Under the pieces are notes generated by a model. That model was not told the DNA's origin and did not search any database. It worked only from the letters and a program-made list of their open reading frames with translations. The translations under genes were made by a program, and so were the position numbers. Positions 21,084 to 32,600 of a stretch of DNA of 64,000 nucleotides are shown here, in pieces (position 1 is the stretch's first letter; every line of letters begins with the position of its first letter). The DNA is from Rhizopus sp. PT2906 (lineage: Eukaryota; Mucoromycota; Mucoromycetes; Mucorales; Rhizopodaceae). The stretch is taken from the NCBI GenBank assembly GCA_025529335.1, contig JAMYHX010000114.1, positions 35,050 to 99,049 on the forward strand, given 5' to 3'.

Positions 21084-23691
21084 TTAAGATTTATTACTAG
21101 TTTCTTTTAAATATTCCTCATGGAGCTTCTTTTGCATTTCATACTCCTTGACTAACTTCTTTCTTCGGCTCTTGGCCACTTCTTGACCATCTTTGGTATG
21201 TGTAGGAATACCTTGCTCATCAAACTGTGAAAATTCATCAGACTGCTTAAACATGTCCTGAGGGGCCATTTTGCCCTTTTCTAATCGCTCTAAACGTTTA
21301 CGCTCACGTTCAGCAGCAGCAGCAGCCTTCTTGGCTTCCTTTTCAACGGCTATTGCCAGCTTTCTTTCACGCTGCTTTATGAGTTCTTCACGAGAAACAA
21401 GTTTTACCAGCGCGGTGCCGTCTACCGAAAACAATGAGTAACCGTAATCTATCTGATCAAGATATCATCTTTTCTTTACCCTCCTTATCATCCAAAGAAA
21501 CACCAAGATCCACCAATTGGTTATCACGAAGTGAATCACACAATTTCAAGAACTCGGTATGCTCAACCTTTTGACGAGCCCCTTGACGGACTTGGTCTCT
21601 AAAAGTGGAAAGGGCATGCAGATAAGGCATCAATAATTCTTCGGCCTAGATATCAGGTATCAGATGTCAGATATGTGTGATTGCATGATTTTTTGTCTTT
21701 TTCTTTTTAAAAAAAAAACTTACGTTCTGGTTTGCAGTGCCAGAAGCGGCGCCTAATCCGATATCAACACCTTGATCCACAACACCAAAGACCTTAAACA
21801 TGGATGTAATCCATTTAGCAATCTTGCTGAGCAAATGTGTATTGACAGCCTTGGCGCCGCCAGACATGTACTTATTTGTCTGATTGATCATATCCATAAT
21901 TTCGTCCATGGCCACGGGGGTATTGATAGAATCACAAAGTGCGGCGTGTACAGCCTCCTGTTTATCCGAGAGAGTCTGAAGAAGCTCCTTTTCAGCGTCT
22001 CTAAATCGGTGAGTAATAGCGCCATCAGGTAATTCATTTGCACCGCGGGATCCGTCCACCTTGACTTTGTGAATGAGAGCTTTAACATTGTCGAAAAAGT
22101 TCTTGATTGTCTGCTCAACCTGGATCGTTTCGTCCATGCTTGTCTTCTTAAAGTCCATCTTGGCATCCCATTGATGCTTGAGGAAAAACAAACGAAGCTG
22201 ACGCGCTGAGTATGTCTTGAGAGCTTCTTGGATTGTGATAAAGTTCTTTAAGCTCTTACTCATCTTTTGACCTTCTACATGGAGATGACCGGCATGTAAG
22301 AAGTAGTTGACCCATTGTTGACAGTCATAATAAGCTTCGGACTGAGCCAATTCGTTGTCGTGGTGAGGAAAGGCCAAGTCGACACCGCCACTGTGAATAT
22401 CCATGTTTTGGTCAAGAACAGCACTGGCCATGACGGAGCACTCAATGTGCCAACCAGGACGACCTTGTGACCAAGGTGAGCTCCAGACAGGTTCTCCAGG
22501 CTTGGATGCCTTCCAAAGGGCAAAATCACTAGGGTTCTTCTTGCCTTGGAGCTTGCTACCTAAACTGCCTTCACCATCTTCGATCAAAGCGGTATCACCC
22601 TTGGACCATGGTTCAAGTTTGGCATAATGATGGCCATTGTGTCCATCATATCGTGCGGTGTCAAAGTAAACAGAGCCATCGACAACATAAGCGTATCCGT
22701 TGTCGATAATCTTTTGGATATACTCGATAATCTCTGGAACATATTCGCTCACACGTGTTTGAATATCGGGTGCACGTACATTCAGAGCTTCCATATCTTT
22801 AAAGAATTGATCCTCCCAGTAAGCGGGTAAATCGCGGAATACCTTGGGGTCGTTGACTTCTGAGCCTTTCTATAAACAGATGCGTCAATCTCTCTTTCTT
22901 ATTCTTCCTCTTTCTCTTCCTTACTCTAACATCTAACCATGCAGACAATACATCTTGTGATGCATCCAAGAGCTGATCTGCTGCCTCTTTTGTTTTAATG
23001 CCTTTGGATAATTCTTCTTTTGCTTTTTGAATAGCATTATAGGATGTGGACTAAGAGAGGAGGATTGTCAAGCTCTCATTACTCTTTCTTCTATTGTTAT
23101 TATTACCAATGCACTATAGATCATTCTGAATTTTTCATCTACAGCAACAGCCTTTGTGATTTCCTCAGGTGTCATCTTATTTACAAATTCTGGCCAGTTT
23201 ATAATAGCCAACTGCTTTATTGTCTCATCCAACTTCTTCAGCTTGGTTTTGGCAAATTCAGTCCAGGCCATTTCTGTTTGTTGAATAACAGCTTCATCCA
23301 ATGTCTGTGTCTCTTTTTTGAGGTTATTGAAAAGATACTGTTGACGAGCTCTCAAGATAATTTTGTCATCGATATCTGTAACATTCTGTACAAAGAGAAC
23401 GTCGTATCTAAAGTAGTCTTGAAGAACACGTCGAATGATATCCACAGTCAAGTAAGTACGTGCGTGCCCCATATGAGAGGCATCATATACAGTAGGTCCA
23501 CAATTGTACCATGTCACTCGACGACCTGATTGAGGAATGAATTCTGTCTAAATAAAACAAAATAAGCTTTTTATAACAGCAAAGTCGGGGTGAATATATA
23601 CTTTGGTTTTGGTGAGAGAATTCTGAAATTTAAGAACGGGTACAGTTTTTGCTTTAGGCTGTATCCAAGGAGGCTGTTGTCTTGATGTCAT
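21084..23691 (-). CDS. Cysteinyl-tRNA synthetase
   Basis: Six exons (23602-23691, 23107-23547, 22925-23050, 21724-22869, 21480-21645, 21084-21421) give 768 aa, close to the eukaryotic cytosolic length. The class I signatures are present: the HMGH version of HIGH at residues 55-58 and KMSKS in [11 protein letters not shown]. The zinc-site segments ([17 protein letters not shown] and [10 protein letters not shown]) are intact, as is [13 protein letters not shown]. The C-terminal Lys/Glu/Arg-rich extension ([13 protein letters not shown], then MAPQDMFK) is typical of eukaryotes. The last intron (21422-21479, 58 nt) was placed so that the frame rejoins [13 protein letters not shown]. No separate mitochondrial copy is seen. 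Confidence 0.95.
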
Positions 23692-23812
23692 TCTGATGGA
23701 ACGAGAAAAAGAGTGGAGCGTAAAACAGGTAATACGCATATATAACAAAAAATTAAAAATCCTTTTGTTCTCCCGAAACTCAAAATGACATACTATGGTA
23801 GTGGCTTAGCCG

Positions 23813-23819
23813 TGAGTCA
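23813..23819. promoter_or_regulatory. TGAGTCA (Gcn4/bZIP-type) site upstream of the CysRS gene
   Basis: A full TGAGTCA lies 122 bp before the cysteinyl-tRNA synthetase ATG. In fungi this is the binding site of Gcn4/Cpc1 bZIP factors, which induce amino-acid and aminoacyl-tRNA synthetase genes on starvation. It is the only such heptamer noticed in a gene-proximal position on this stretch. Confidence 0.45.
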
Positions 23820-24564
23820 GGTTGACCTTTTACACAAAAAAAGGTACATCGGATCACGAAAACAGGCTTACTGCGCCTTTTCTTGAAAGAATCATATCAT
23901 AATGAATCATTATGTCGCCATAGAAACTTTAGTTCTAGTCTTTCATAGTATATACACTATATGGTCAAATGTCGTTGGATAGTGAAAATCACTGCTATTA
24001 GCCAATGAGAATCAATGTCAGTTAACTATCCGCTGGTGCCTTAGAGGTAGATTTCAGTTATCTCTATTAAGCTGACTCGATCTTGCGTTTCAAATGCAAC
24101 GTTACTCACTAATATATGTAATATATTATATATCATGGAGAGATACAATAATCCTAAAGAACTATACTTCATCCTTATGGTAAAAACAGTATCATAGCCC
24201 AGATCGTGATATGAACAGTAAGATCAATGTCAGGGGCGAATTAAAAGTTTTTCTTTATGAATACAGGAACTGTTGGTCAATCAAATAAAGATTAGTCTCA
24301 AAGAGTACTTATTTTGTCTATGTTTTGAGTCATCATTACATAATACAGTCAAGTCAGCAACGTCTTGCTCTCTCTCTCCATACAATTGAACAAGATGTTT
24401 ATCATTTGCTGTATTATCTCCTAAGTAAAATGAATTTTATAGAACTGCTAGGTATTCCTTAGCATCAGACAGCAAGTATAATAACACTAAAAGAGCATTT
24501 ACAAACATTTATTTGTCCCTTCTACTATCCATTGCTTTATCCATTTTTATTTTAATAAACTAGT
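23820..24564. other. Intergenic, no gene seen
   Basis: AT-rich DNA between the CysRS promoter and the 3' end of the XPD gene. Palindromic ATATAT-type runs occur near 24110-24135. No gene or repeat family was recognised. Confidence 0.4.
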
Positions 24565-27382
24565 TTAAGTCTGCTTACTCTTGTGTCGTTCTATATCCTT
24601 AACTGTCCACAAGGAAACTCCTGTTTGGCTTGACTCATAAGGTTGCGCCATTGTCCTCAAGAACTTCTTTGCAACAACCACTGCCATATCCGTTGATAAA
24701 TTGGTAGACGCATCTGTCACATATTGATTAATCCACTTTGGTAGCTTGGCCCTTTTATCAGCTCTTGCAAACCTCTGTTTAAAGTATTAGCAGACAGTTT
24801 CTTGTCTTTTTTTTTAATCACTTGCCTTATCTGCAAACACCATCAATCCATAATCCGTTTTACCTCTTAAAACTCTTCCGACACACTGAGCTGCATGTCG
24901 CATTGCATCAAATGTCAAAAAGTCGTTCTCCCGAATGTACAGATTATCACGTAAATACTCCAATCTAGCTTTCAAAATACGTGATTCTGTATACTGATAA
25001 GGTATACCAAACATAATGACAGCTCTACCATAGTTGTGATCAAAATCAATACCTTCTGACACTTTACCACGAGCAACAGATAGTAAGATAGCGCCACGGC
25101 CATTATCGCATGCCTTTCGATAATTGGCAAGCGCTAAACTTGTTTCGGCTGCATCAGGTGTTTCCACAAAGATGAGTTTATACTTCCAGGCCTCATTCAA
25201 TATACCCATATCGTTCCACATAGATACAATCGACTCCATGTAAAGATAGCTTGGAAAGAAGCAGACAACACCATCAGGTACAATCTTGGCAAATTCTACC
25301 ATGATTTGACCAAAATTACGAACAACAGCTGGATCATTTCGAACTTCAAACTTGGAACTCACCGCAACTTGGTCAGAACCTCGAGTAATGACCATGGGAA
25401 GAAAACAGTTCCTAGTCAATGTCATTGCATAACTTTCTTGAACAACAGCTTCAAACTTGAGCATTTTGGGATACATATCTAAGGGAGATAAAGTACCAGA
25501 GGTGATAACCACCGTACGGAATCTATCAAAGACTGGTTTGATAGCAATAGACGCGTCCAAGCATCTATAGTTAAAAATGGTCAGTCACAGTTGGTGTTTT
25601 CAGTCTATCTTTGCCTACGTGAAATGGAGTACTGGGTTAGGTATAGTTGCCGTCTCAGTTTCAAATGGCTCTAGAATGAGTAAAAAGCCTTTGTCGTAAG
25701 TTGATACTAGAGTAGCAAAGCCAGCAACCTTTTGAAGACTAGAAAAATGTTCTAAATCTGTAAGTTCAAGTGTTCTTACTAGACTTGACAATCGTTCAGC
25801 ACAGAATCGTAATGGCTTTCTTTCAATATATGTCACATCCTTTAAATGCTGTAAAAATGATGCGGGTGTTTCTGCTACAACGTGCATCACACGAAGACGT
25901 GTCTTTTTAAAAGAGGATATGTTTTTTAGTCTTTAGGCAAATTAGCAGTTATTTCTTTTACCTTCAAATATTCAATAAATCGTCTTAAAAATGCTACAAA
26001 ATGCTCTGCTCGTCTAATATTGCCAGGAACTGCTTCTTTTAATAAATCATCTGGTAAAACAGGACTTGCCATGAATGTATCCTCGTCTCTTGCAGTACTA
26101 GCATCCCGCAATCCTTCGACAAGCTTGGTATATTCGTTTTTTAATCGTTGAGCATCAGTCTTTTTGATTCTATAGATAAGTTTAATTATTTTGCAGCTTT
26201 AATTACATATGTATGGTCTACATACTCTTCGATTTTTTCTGACAGTATACCTATGCTCCTAGCGCTTGCATCTAGCATGGGACGCGTCAGATCAATACTG
26301 AGAGATTCAATACAGACATTGTCAATGTTGTGTGCCTCATCAAATACGACGATACAATCTTTTGATAACTCTCTGGACACAAGCTCGGCTACTTTTGGAT
26401 CGAGCATGTAGTGATACGAGTAAATGATAACGTTAGCAAACGGTATCTGTTATCATTAAGAGAGAGAGCAGCCTGTCAGAAATACATAAGCTATGGCATT
26501 TTTTCTGAAACTTACTGCTCTTCTCACAAGATAATAAGGGCAGTATGTCATTTGTCTGCCATAATCTTTGAGGTCTTCTAACGTATAAATGCCATTTGGT
26601 ATAGGATTTGGAGAATTAGCTGCCTCTAATTGCTATTATCGTAAAACACATCAATCTTTTGATGCTCTTTTCTATCTAAATGCACAATTACCTCATAAAA
26701 ATCGCATAGTGGCACAGGTTGATCTACATCCATTGGGTCATCTGTTTGTTGTTGTTCCTCAGCATTCTTCTTTTTTATCACCTTTGAGCGAACCCAACTA
26801 GCTGTTAAATTTCTGCATTTGGAATCTACTGACTTGCCCTTTCTTTCCTTTGACACGATTGGGTTCAAACACAGATTTTTACGCGATGTAAGCCCAATAC
26901 CGAAAAAATCTTCTTGAAGTCCTTGATTTCTTCGATACTTCATCAAACGCTTCAACTCTCCTAATGCTTTATCGATTTCTGGTACTGTACGCGAGCAATA
27001 AACTAACTTTCTATGCTTTTCAGGATATTGCTGGATGCATAAAAAATCAACAACAATGTCAGATAAATCTCTTTTTTTGTTTTTACCATTTGATATGCAA
27101 CAATAAGAGATAATAAAGAAACTGTTTTTCCGGTTCCAGAAGGCATTTCAAGAACACAATGTCCCTAAAGAGGACTTTATTAGTCCTTACAATAGTCATT
27201 TTTAAAATCAAATTTATTCTACCTCTGCATCAAGTGATCTTTTTAGATCACACATGTACTGATATTGTTCCGGGTATATTTTATCATAGGGAAAGTGTAC
27301 AATAAGGTCGTCAATGTTGAAGCTAGGTATAGTTTAATTTCAACAAAGAGAGTAATGAAGCAATCATTATTATTTACATCAT
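24565..27382 (-). CDS. RAD3: TFIIH helicase subunit XPD/RAD3
   Basis: Ten exons (27378-27382, 27223-27322, 27087-27164, 26692-27030, 26516-26632, 26226-26446, 25962-26169, 25619-25902, 24826-25564, 24565-24774) give 766 aa. The Walker A motif EMPSGTGKT has Lys48, as in yeast Rad3. Four Fe-S cysteines occur in [25 protein letters not shown] and [12 protein letters not shown] is in [13 protein letters not shown], and motif VI is [14 protein letters not shown] is a 5'-3' helicase of TFIIH needed for nucleotide excision repair and part of the transcription pre-initiation complex. The first coding exon is only 5 nt, and the last intron (24775-24825) is GC-AG (AAG|GCAAGT). The yeast acidic C-tail is absent. 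Confidence 0.95.
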
Positions 27383-27956
27383 TTTATATACAAATCTAAC
27401 AGCTTTTCAAAAAGAAAAAAAAAAAAAAGCTATGCTCCTACTGCTACGCTATTTTTTGTGTAAAAGCAAAATTACATCCCCGCAAGTACAGAGAATCAAG
27501 AACACATTACTGTTTGCAGAAAACTCATTGGAATGAAGAGAAAAATGTCATTGTTGATCTATCTGGCTTTCGACAATGTAAATTACTGAGTTGTAATCGA
27601 ACTTCTGGTTCACCGTTTATTCTTTTGCATTTTCCCATAAAACTGTAAGGAAAAGAAAAGAAAAGAGAAAAATTTGGTAATTCTTCAACTAGATTCTTTA
27701 ATCTTTAATAAAGAAAATTCAAGATGCATGAGACATTTGTGTTTTCTATTCAGAAATCTCCAGCAATAATTGAAATTTTATATTAAAGCTAAAATATATG
27801 TCGAGTAAATGTACTTCTTTAACTTCTTGCTGTACAGCCAATTCCACCAATCATTAACCAAAAAGAAAAGGAAGAACATATCTCCAGTGTCACATGAAGG
27901 TCACGTGATATTATAAATTATATTATTAAATTATATATTTTTATAGAAAATAAGAA
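27383..27956. other. Intergenic between XPD and tRNA-Ile
   Basis: The promoter side of the XPD gene and the 5' flank of the tRNA. A short poly-A tract occurs near 27417-27428. No gene was recognised. Confidence 0.4.
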
Positions 27957-28030
27957 GGTCGCTTAGCTCAGTTGGTTAGAGCGTGGTGCTAATAACGCCA
28001 AGGTCGCGAGTTCGACCCTCGTAGTGACCA
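27957..28030 (+). tRNA. tRNA-Ile (anticodon AAT)
   Basis: A 74-nt cloverleaf. The acceptor stem GGTCGCT (27957-27963) pairs with AGTGACC (28023-28029), with one G-T pair; the discriminator is A. The D arm is GCTC...GAGC, the anticodon loop CTAATAA gives AAT, and the T arm carries GAGTTCGACCCTC. A-box and B-box promoters are intact and there is no intron. The first long T run for Pol III termination is at about 28074. Confidence 0.95.
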
Positions 28031-28206
28031 CTTAAGATTGTAAAGCTCTTTCTTCATTAGAAGCTTGAATTTCATTTTTGAATTTCTTCATTGTATGGGG
28101 TGCGCCTAGGGATTTATGCATTTTATTTTTACACCTGCTGTGAAGATGCTGTTGTAATGAAGAACATTTAAGAGGACGCTTCTTTTAGCAATGTTTTAAC
28201 TCCTGG

Positions 28207-28560
28207 TGTAGCGAACCAATTCAACAAAATTACACTATATCAAGTGATATAGAGGAATCTGACATAAGTCGTCTTCCGACTCATGTTGATTTCCGAAACT
28301 TTTCGGAAATATGAAAATTCTCGGATCAAGACCTTTTTCGGTAAAAGTGGATGGAGTTTATCCAAGAAGTATTATGAATAATATAAAAGGATGAAACCTT
28401 TTTGTTGAAAATAAAAATCATTGAATTATTACCAAGATAATCAATCAACCAACTTCCCTTTTCTTCTTTATAAACAGGACATAACTTTTGTTATAAAAGT
28501 TCCTGATCTCTTATTATCTTTTACTTTATTTTACTCTTCACAGTTTGATCAACTTTAAAA
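28207..28560 (+). mobile_element. Possible long terminal repeat beside the tRNA
   Basis: The segment begins TGTAGCGAACC and contains three tandem perfect palindromes (28235-28252, 28267-28281, 28289-28310). It then has a TATAAAAGG box at 28382-28390 and an AATAAAAA poly(A)-type signal at about 28410. Just beyond it, TGGTCACTTC (28568-28577) matches 9 of 10 bases of the complement of the 3' end of the nearby tRNA-Ile, as a primer-binding site would. No second copy, no gag-pol frame and no clear CA end was found, so the boundaries are tentative. Confidence 0.35.
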
Positions 28561-29625
28561 GATCTGGTGGTCACTTCAAGCACCTAAACTTATAAACCTC
28601 AAGAAAACTCTTTATATTAACAGCAGCCTCTGTTTTATATTATCAAAAAGGCAGGTAAATACTTTCAGGACTTTTTTATTCGATAATATAAAGCCCCCGT
28701 TAAAAGGGTATTCAGAATATCGGTATTTATAATCAATGATTTGAAAATCTATTGCATAACTTGTATCTACATGCTTGATGAATTTACTTGTGGTTGATTA
28801 TGATTCTAATTGTTCTGTTTTCTACATTCTTAGCAACACCATGTTGTCTAAGGGGATTTCGCTGGGAATCTAACTATTGAATTTATTCTTTGATGTGCCC
28901 ATTCTATTGTTGATTACAACAGTATTTTTGAAATTCAATGCTGCCTTTTCCTTCAAATTCATGGACATGGTATATCTGCTCGCATATATTTATCTTATTC
29001 TTTCTTGTTATGTTTAACTATATAAAGCCTTTCAACCTGTAGATTTTTTTTTTTTTTTTTTTTTTTTGCTTGCTTCAAATTCATTTTAAAGTAAGACAGG
29101 TGTACGCTTTGCTAATTTAACGGTATTTATCGTAAAGCTCTTGCTATATAACATACATATTAGAACTGTTAAAGCTTGAGTCTATTATCATGCCCTTGTA
29201 GGTTTCATACTGCATAAACAACTGTCATGTCATATTTTGATAATCATAATTCTTGCTCGAAGCTCTCTGCTTGTGTATTTTATTTCTAAAAGTAATGTCG
29301 CATAATTCAAAAATTTACAATACAAAATAAGACATCTCAGTACGATATTACTTTCTGAAAATAGTATATTTATTAATTAACAAAGTTTCCATAAAATGAT
29401 TTTTTAATCTTACCTAATTCTATCAAGAACTGAATTAGTAAAGAAATTATTCTGCAATGATTATTCATATCACACAGAGATCATAATCTACCAATAATTT
29501 GTCAATATTTGGAAAAAAGACACGAAAGCGTAAGGTTACTCCTTAAATACTATGCATGAAAAAAAGGAGTCTGTGTAACTTTTTGTTATCAGTTTACATA
29601 CGCTATTTTAGAAAATACTTGTTCA

Positions 29626-29659
<34 letters not shown>

Positions 29660-32600
29660 TTTATTCGTAAAAAGCTTATTTTTTCGCTCACTTTGAGAAA
29701 GTAAACTTATCAATTTATTTTATTTTCAATACATTACGAAAACCAAAAAAGCAGAATATTATGCTCTGAGTATTGTTTTATCTCTCGAATGTACCAAAAT
29801 GTCTTTTAGAAGCTTATTGCTTGCAAAAAAAAAAAATGTAAGTATTTTTTTTCTAAACGTACACGAATAAAATTTATGAAAATAGTATTTATTCTCCTAG
29901 TTTGGAAAACACTACGGACATCGACAAAATCTGGCGCTTATTTTACTTGTACTATCCAATACAATCTAAGAAATAGTCATTGGATCGAATAATTCAACTA
30001 TCGGCCATGGCGTTTTTATATTGTGTGTTATATTTAGGGGCTACTGGAATTGGTAGCTAAGGGAAGAAATGACAGAAAGACTGCTATTAGGTTTCTTTAC
30101 CAACGGCGTTCATGTAACTGTTAGGTGTGTCTTTATAGCGAGTAAAGAATAAGAGGAAAAAGAATACGATCAGAAAGACCACATTGCGTTGACAATAGAT
30201 TGATTGTGTCATAGGGAAATAATATCCATAAATATAACGTAAGTTAGTAAGCACTTTTGATATTTTCTAAAATTATATGGATTAAAATTGCAAAAAAAAG
30301 CAGCACGATATTGTGACAGAAGAGTATGACTCGGAAGATTTTAGACGAACATTAGTGAATATGATTTTGATGAATGCTCATCGTTTCTTTCGTTCCTCTT
30401 CTTGTTTAGCCATAAAAGAAAGGTTAAAGCTTTTTGTTTCTTACCTAGCGTATGATGTCCTTTTAAATCGTTGTCAATTTTTTTCATTTCTCTCACCATT
30501 ATCGTTATCATAATCCGAAACATAACCATAATTATTCCCAGTCTTACTTTCTTTTTAAAACTAGTGCTCTAGAGGCTCATATTCTTCTGGCGCTTCTTGC
30601 ACACTCTGCTCAATCCTCTCTTGATCTACCAGTGTTTAGAACATTTATCTCCATTCCACCGAATTTCGGTCCCCTAATAAGAAGAATAGGTCAATATTCT
30701 CTAGATATTCTACGAAATTACTCTGTATGTCTATCTTTTGCGCGTGCTATGCCATTTTTTAAAAAAGGTAAATAAAAAAATAATGGAATAAAGACCTTCA
30801 TTATATAAAAATCTGTCCATCTTTCCAGAAGTAATTCTCATTAAAATTTCTTTCTCTCTATTTTTTTTTCTTTTGTAATTTATACTATTTTTTTTTACAA
30901 AATGTCATTAACCTTAAATTAGGATATGAAAGCTGATGTGACAAAAAATATCCTCGAATACAAGCTTTCTCTATGTGTTTCCCTGCCTTTTCGCCGTGTT
31001 CTCTATATCTCTAATTGCTCAGACATCAAATTGCTCTATACCTCTCTTTATCTTCGTCTGATTTTTCAATACATTTCAAAGCGTATACCTCTGCTTATAA
31101 TACCGTATGGAGAGCAGGATTCCCTATTTACATTGATTCTTCATTGCTTAATTAATTCCCTCAGGACTTGCTTTCATGATTGCCGTACCTACAATTCCTA
31201 AAACGTAAAACCTCCCTGTCGTTTATATAGATAAACGATCGATAATGATGTGTCATCACAATACTTTAGTTGAATATTAGTGCTCTTGTATTACAGATTT
31301 ATGACTCCTCATTTGACAATCACTATCAGGTCATGTTGACCTTAGCCTGGATGTTCTTCCCATATTTCTTGGGCAATTACAAATGGATGTGCAATTAAGC
31401 CAATTGCTTTTATTCCTCATAGATGTTAAAAAATATAAATACCGTTGCTTATTCACTGTAATAAAATATCACCATAGTTCAGTCTCACTAACTTATTGTC
31501 TATTTCTATTATCATTCGTTTTTGTTTTTACTTACGTGTTTGACAAAGCAGATACATTTATCCTGTGCATTCATTTTTCAACTTCTTTCTAAGTCAAAAT
31601 CCATGAAAAACTGTAGCATGCACGATGTTATTCAATGCTTAAAAATAATACCTAGAGTTGAATCTGTTGTTACTATAATGTCGATTAAAATTCAATCAAA
31701 TCTGGTCAACTCGGTTTAAATACCTCAGCTTCTTGATATATAATTGTAGATTGCGCTATCATCCCTTTTCTCTTAGCTTTATTCCAAATAAATATATACG
31801 CAGTCTCATTGTACTTTTACTTTATCGGATTACACATTTTACTCAAATACAATAAAAACGGTTGATAAAGTAAAATTTGTTAATATAAGCTATTAGAATG
31901 AGCGAGTTTTATAGACCTTAATATCAAACAAAAAGCTCAAATAAAAACATATTTACAAAATCCAATCTTAGATGTAGTTGAAATAATAAGGTAGCAGTGC
32001 ATTAAAATGAATTTAATAATGAATTTTCAGCTTACTATTGTCAATAGCAACAAGAATGGCCTAGAATAGCTTCTTAATCCATCTAAAATAATTTTTCAGT
32101 GTTCAAATGCTTTTTTTTTGGCATAAAGCTTCTACTAAAGTGTCTTTGACGTGTAATCAGAATAATAGCAACTTTCTGAGCATATATTTTTCTTTATTTC
32201 ATAAACCTCACTCCTCAGAGAGAAAAACTATAACTTTATTAAATATATTCTCATCTTCTTTACTTTTCGACGCGTTTCTTAATTTTTTATTTGCATTTAA
32301 TTAATCGTGTTTATTACATTCATGTTCTGTTATTTGTCTTCTCCAGAATGCTATTCTTTAGCATATTTCTGTAATTTTATTTTGACAAGAATATAGAGAC
32401 GTATTCAAAAGAATATTTCGAACTATAACCATTGCTTGAAATAACGTTTTATTATGTCTCCATTTCGTTATTTTCTGTAAATTATGTATTTTGGAGCTGT
32501 ATTAAGTGGTAAAATAAGGTATAAAATATGTGTTTCATTCTTACGTTACAATAAATCGTGCTGTATTTAAGTATTGTCTCACTTTATGCATTTAGAGGAA

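Noticed and set aside
21422..21479. A 31-nt intron in the CysRS gene ending at CAGATAG
   Set aside because: A 58-nt intron ending CGGTAG fits intron size and gives a better alignment with other CysRS proteins.
26270..26290. ACGCGT within XPD coding sequence
   Set aside because: Explained by codons of the conserved protein; no promoter context.
30313..31201. Several frames in the gene-poor region, one with gene-like composition
   Set aside because: No start, no domain and no consistent splice path; kept only as a note in the desert entry.
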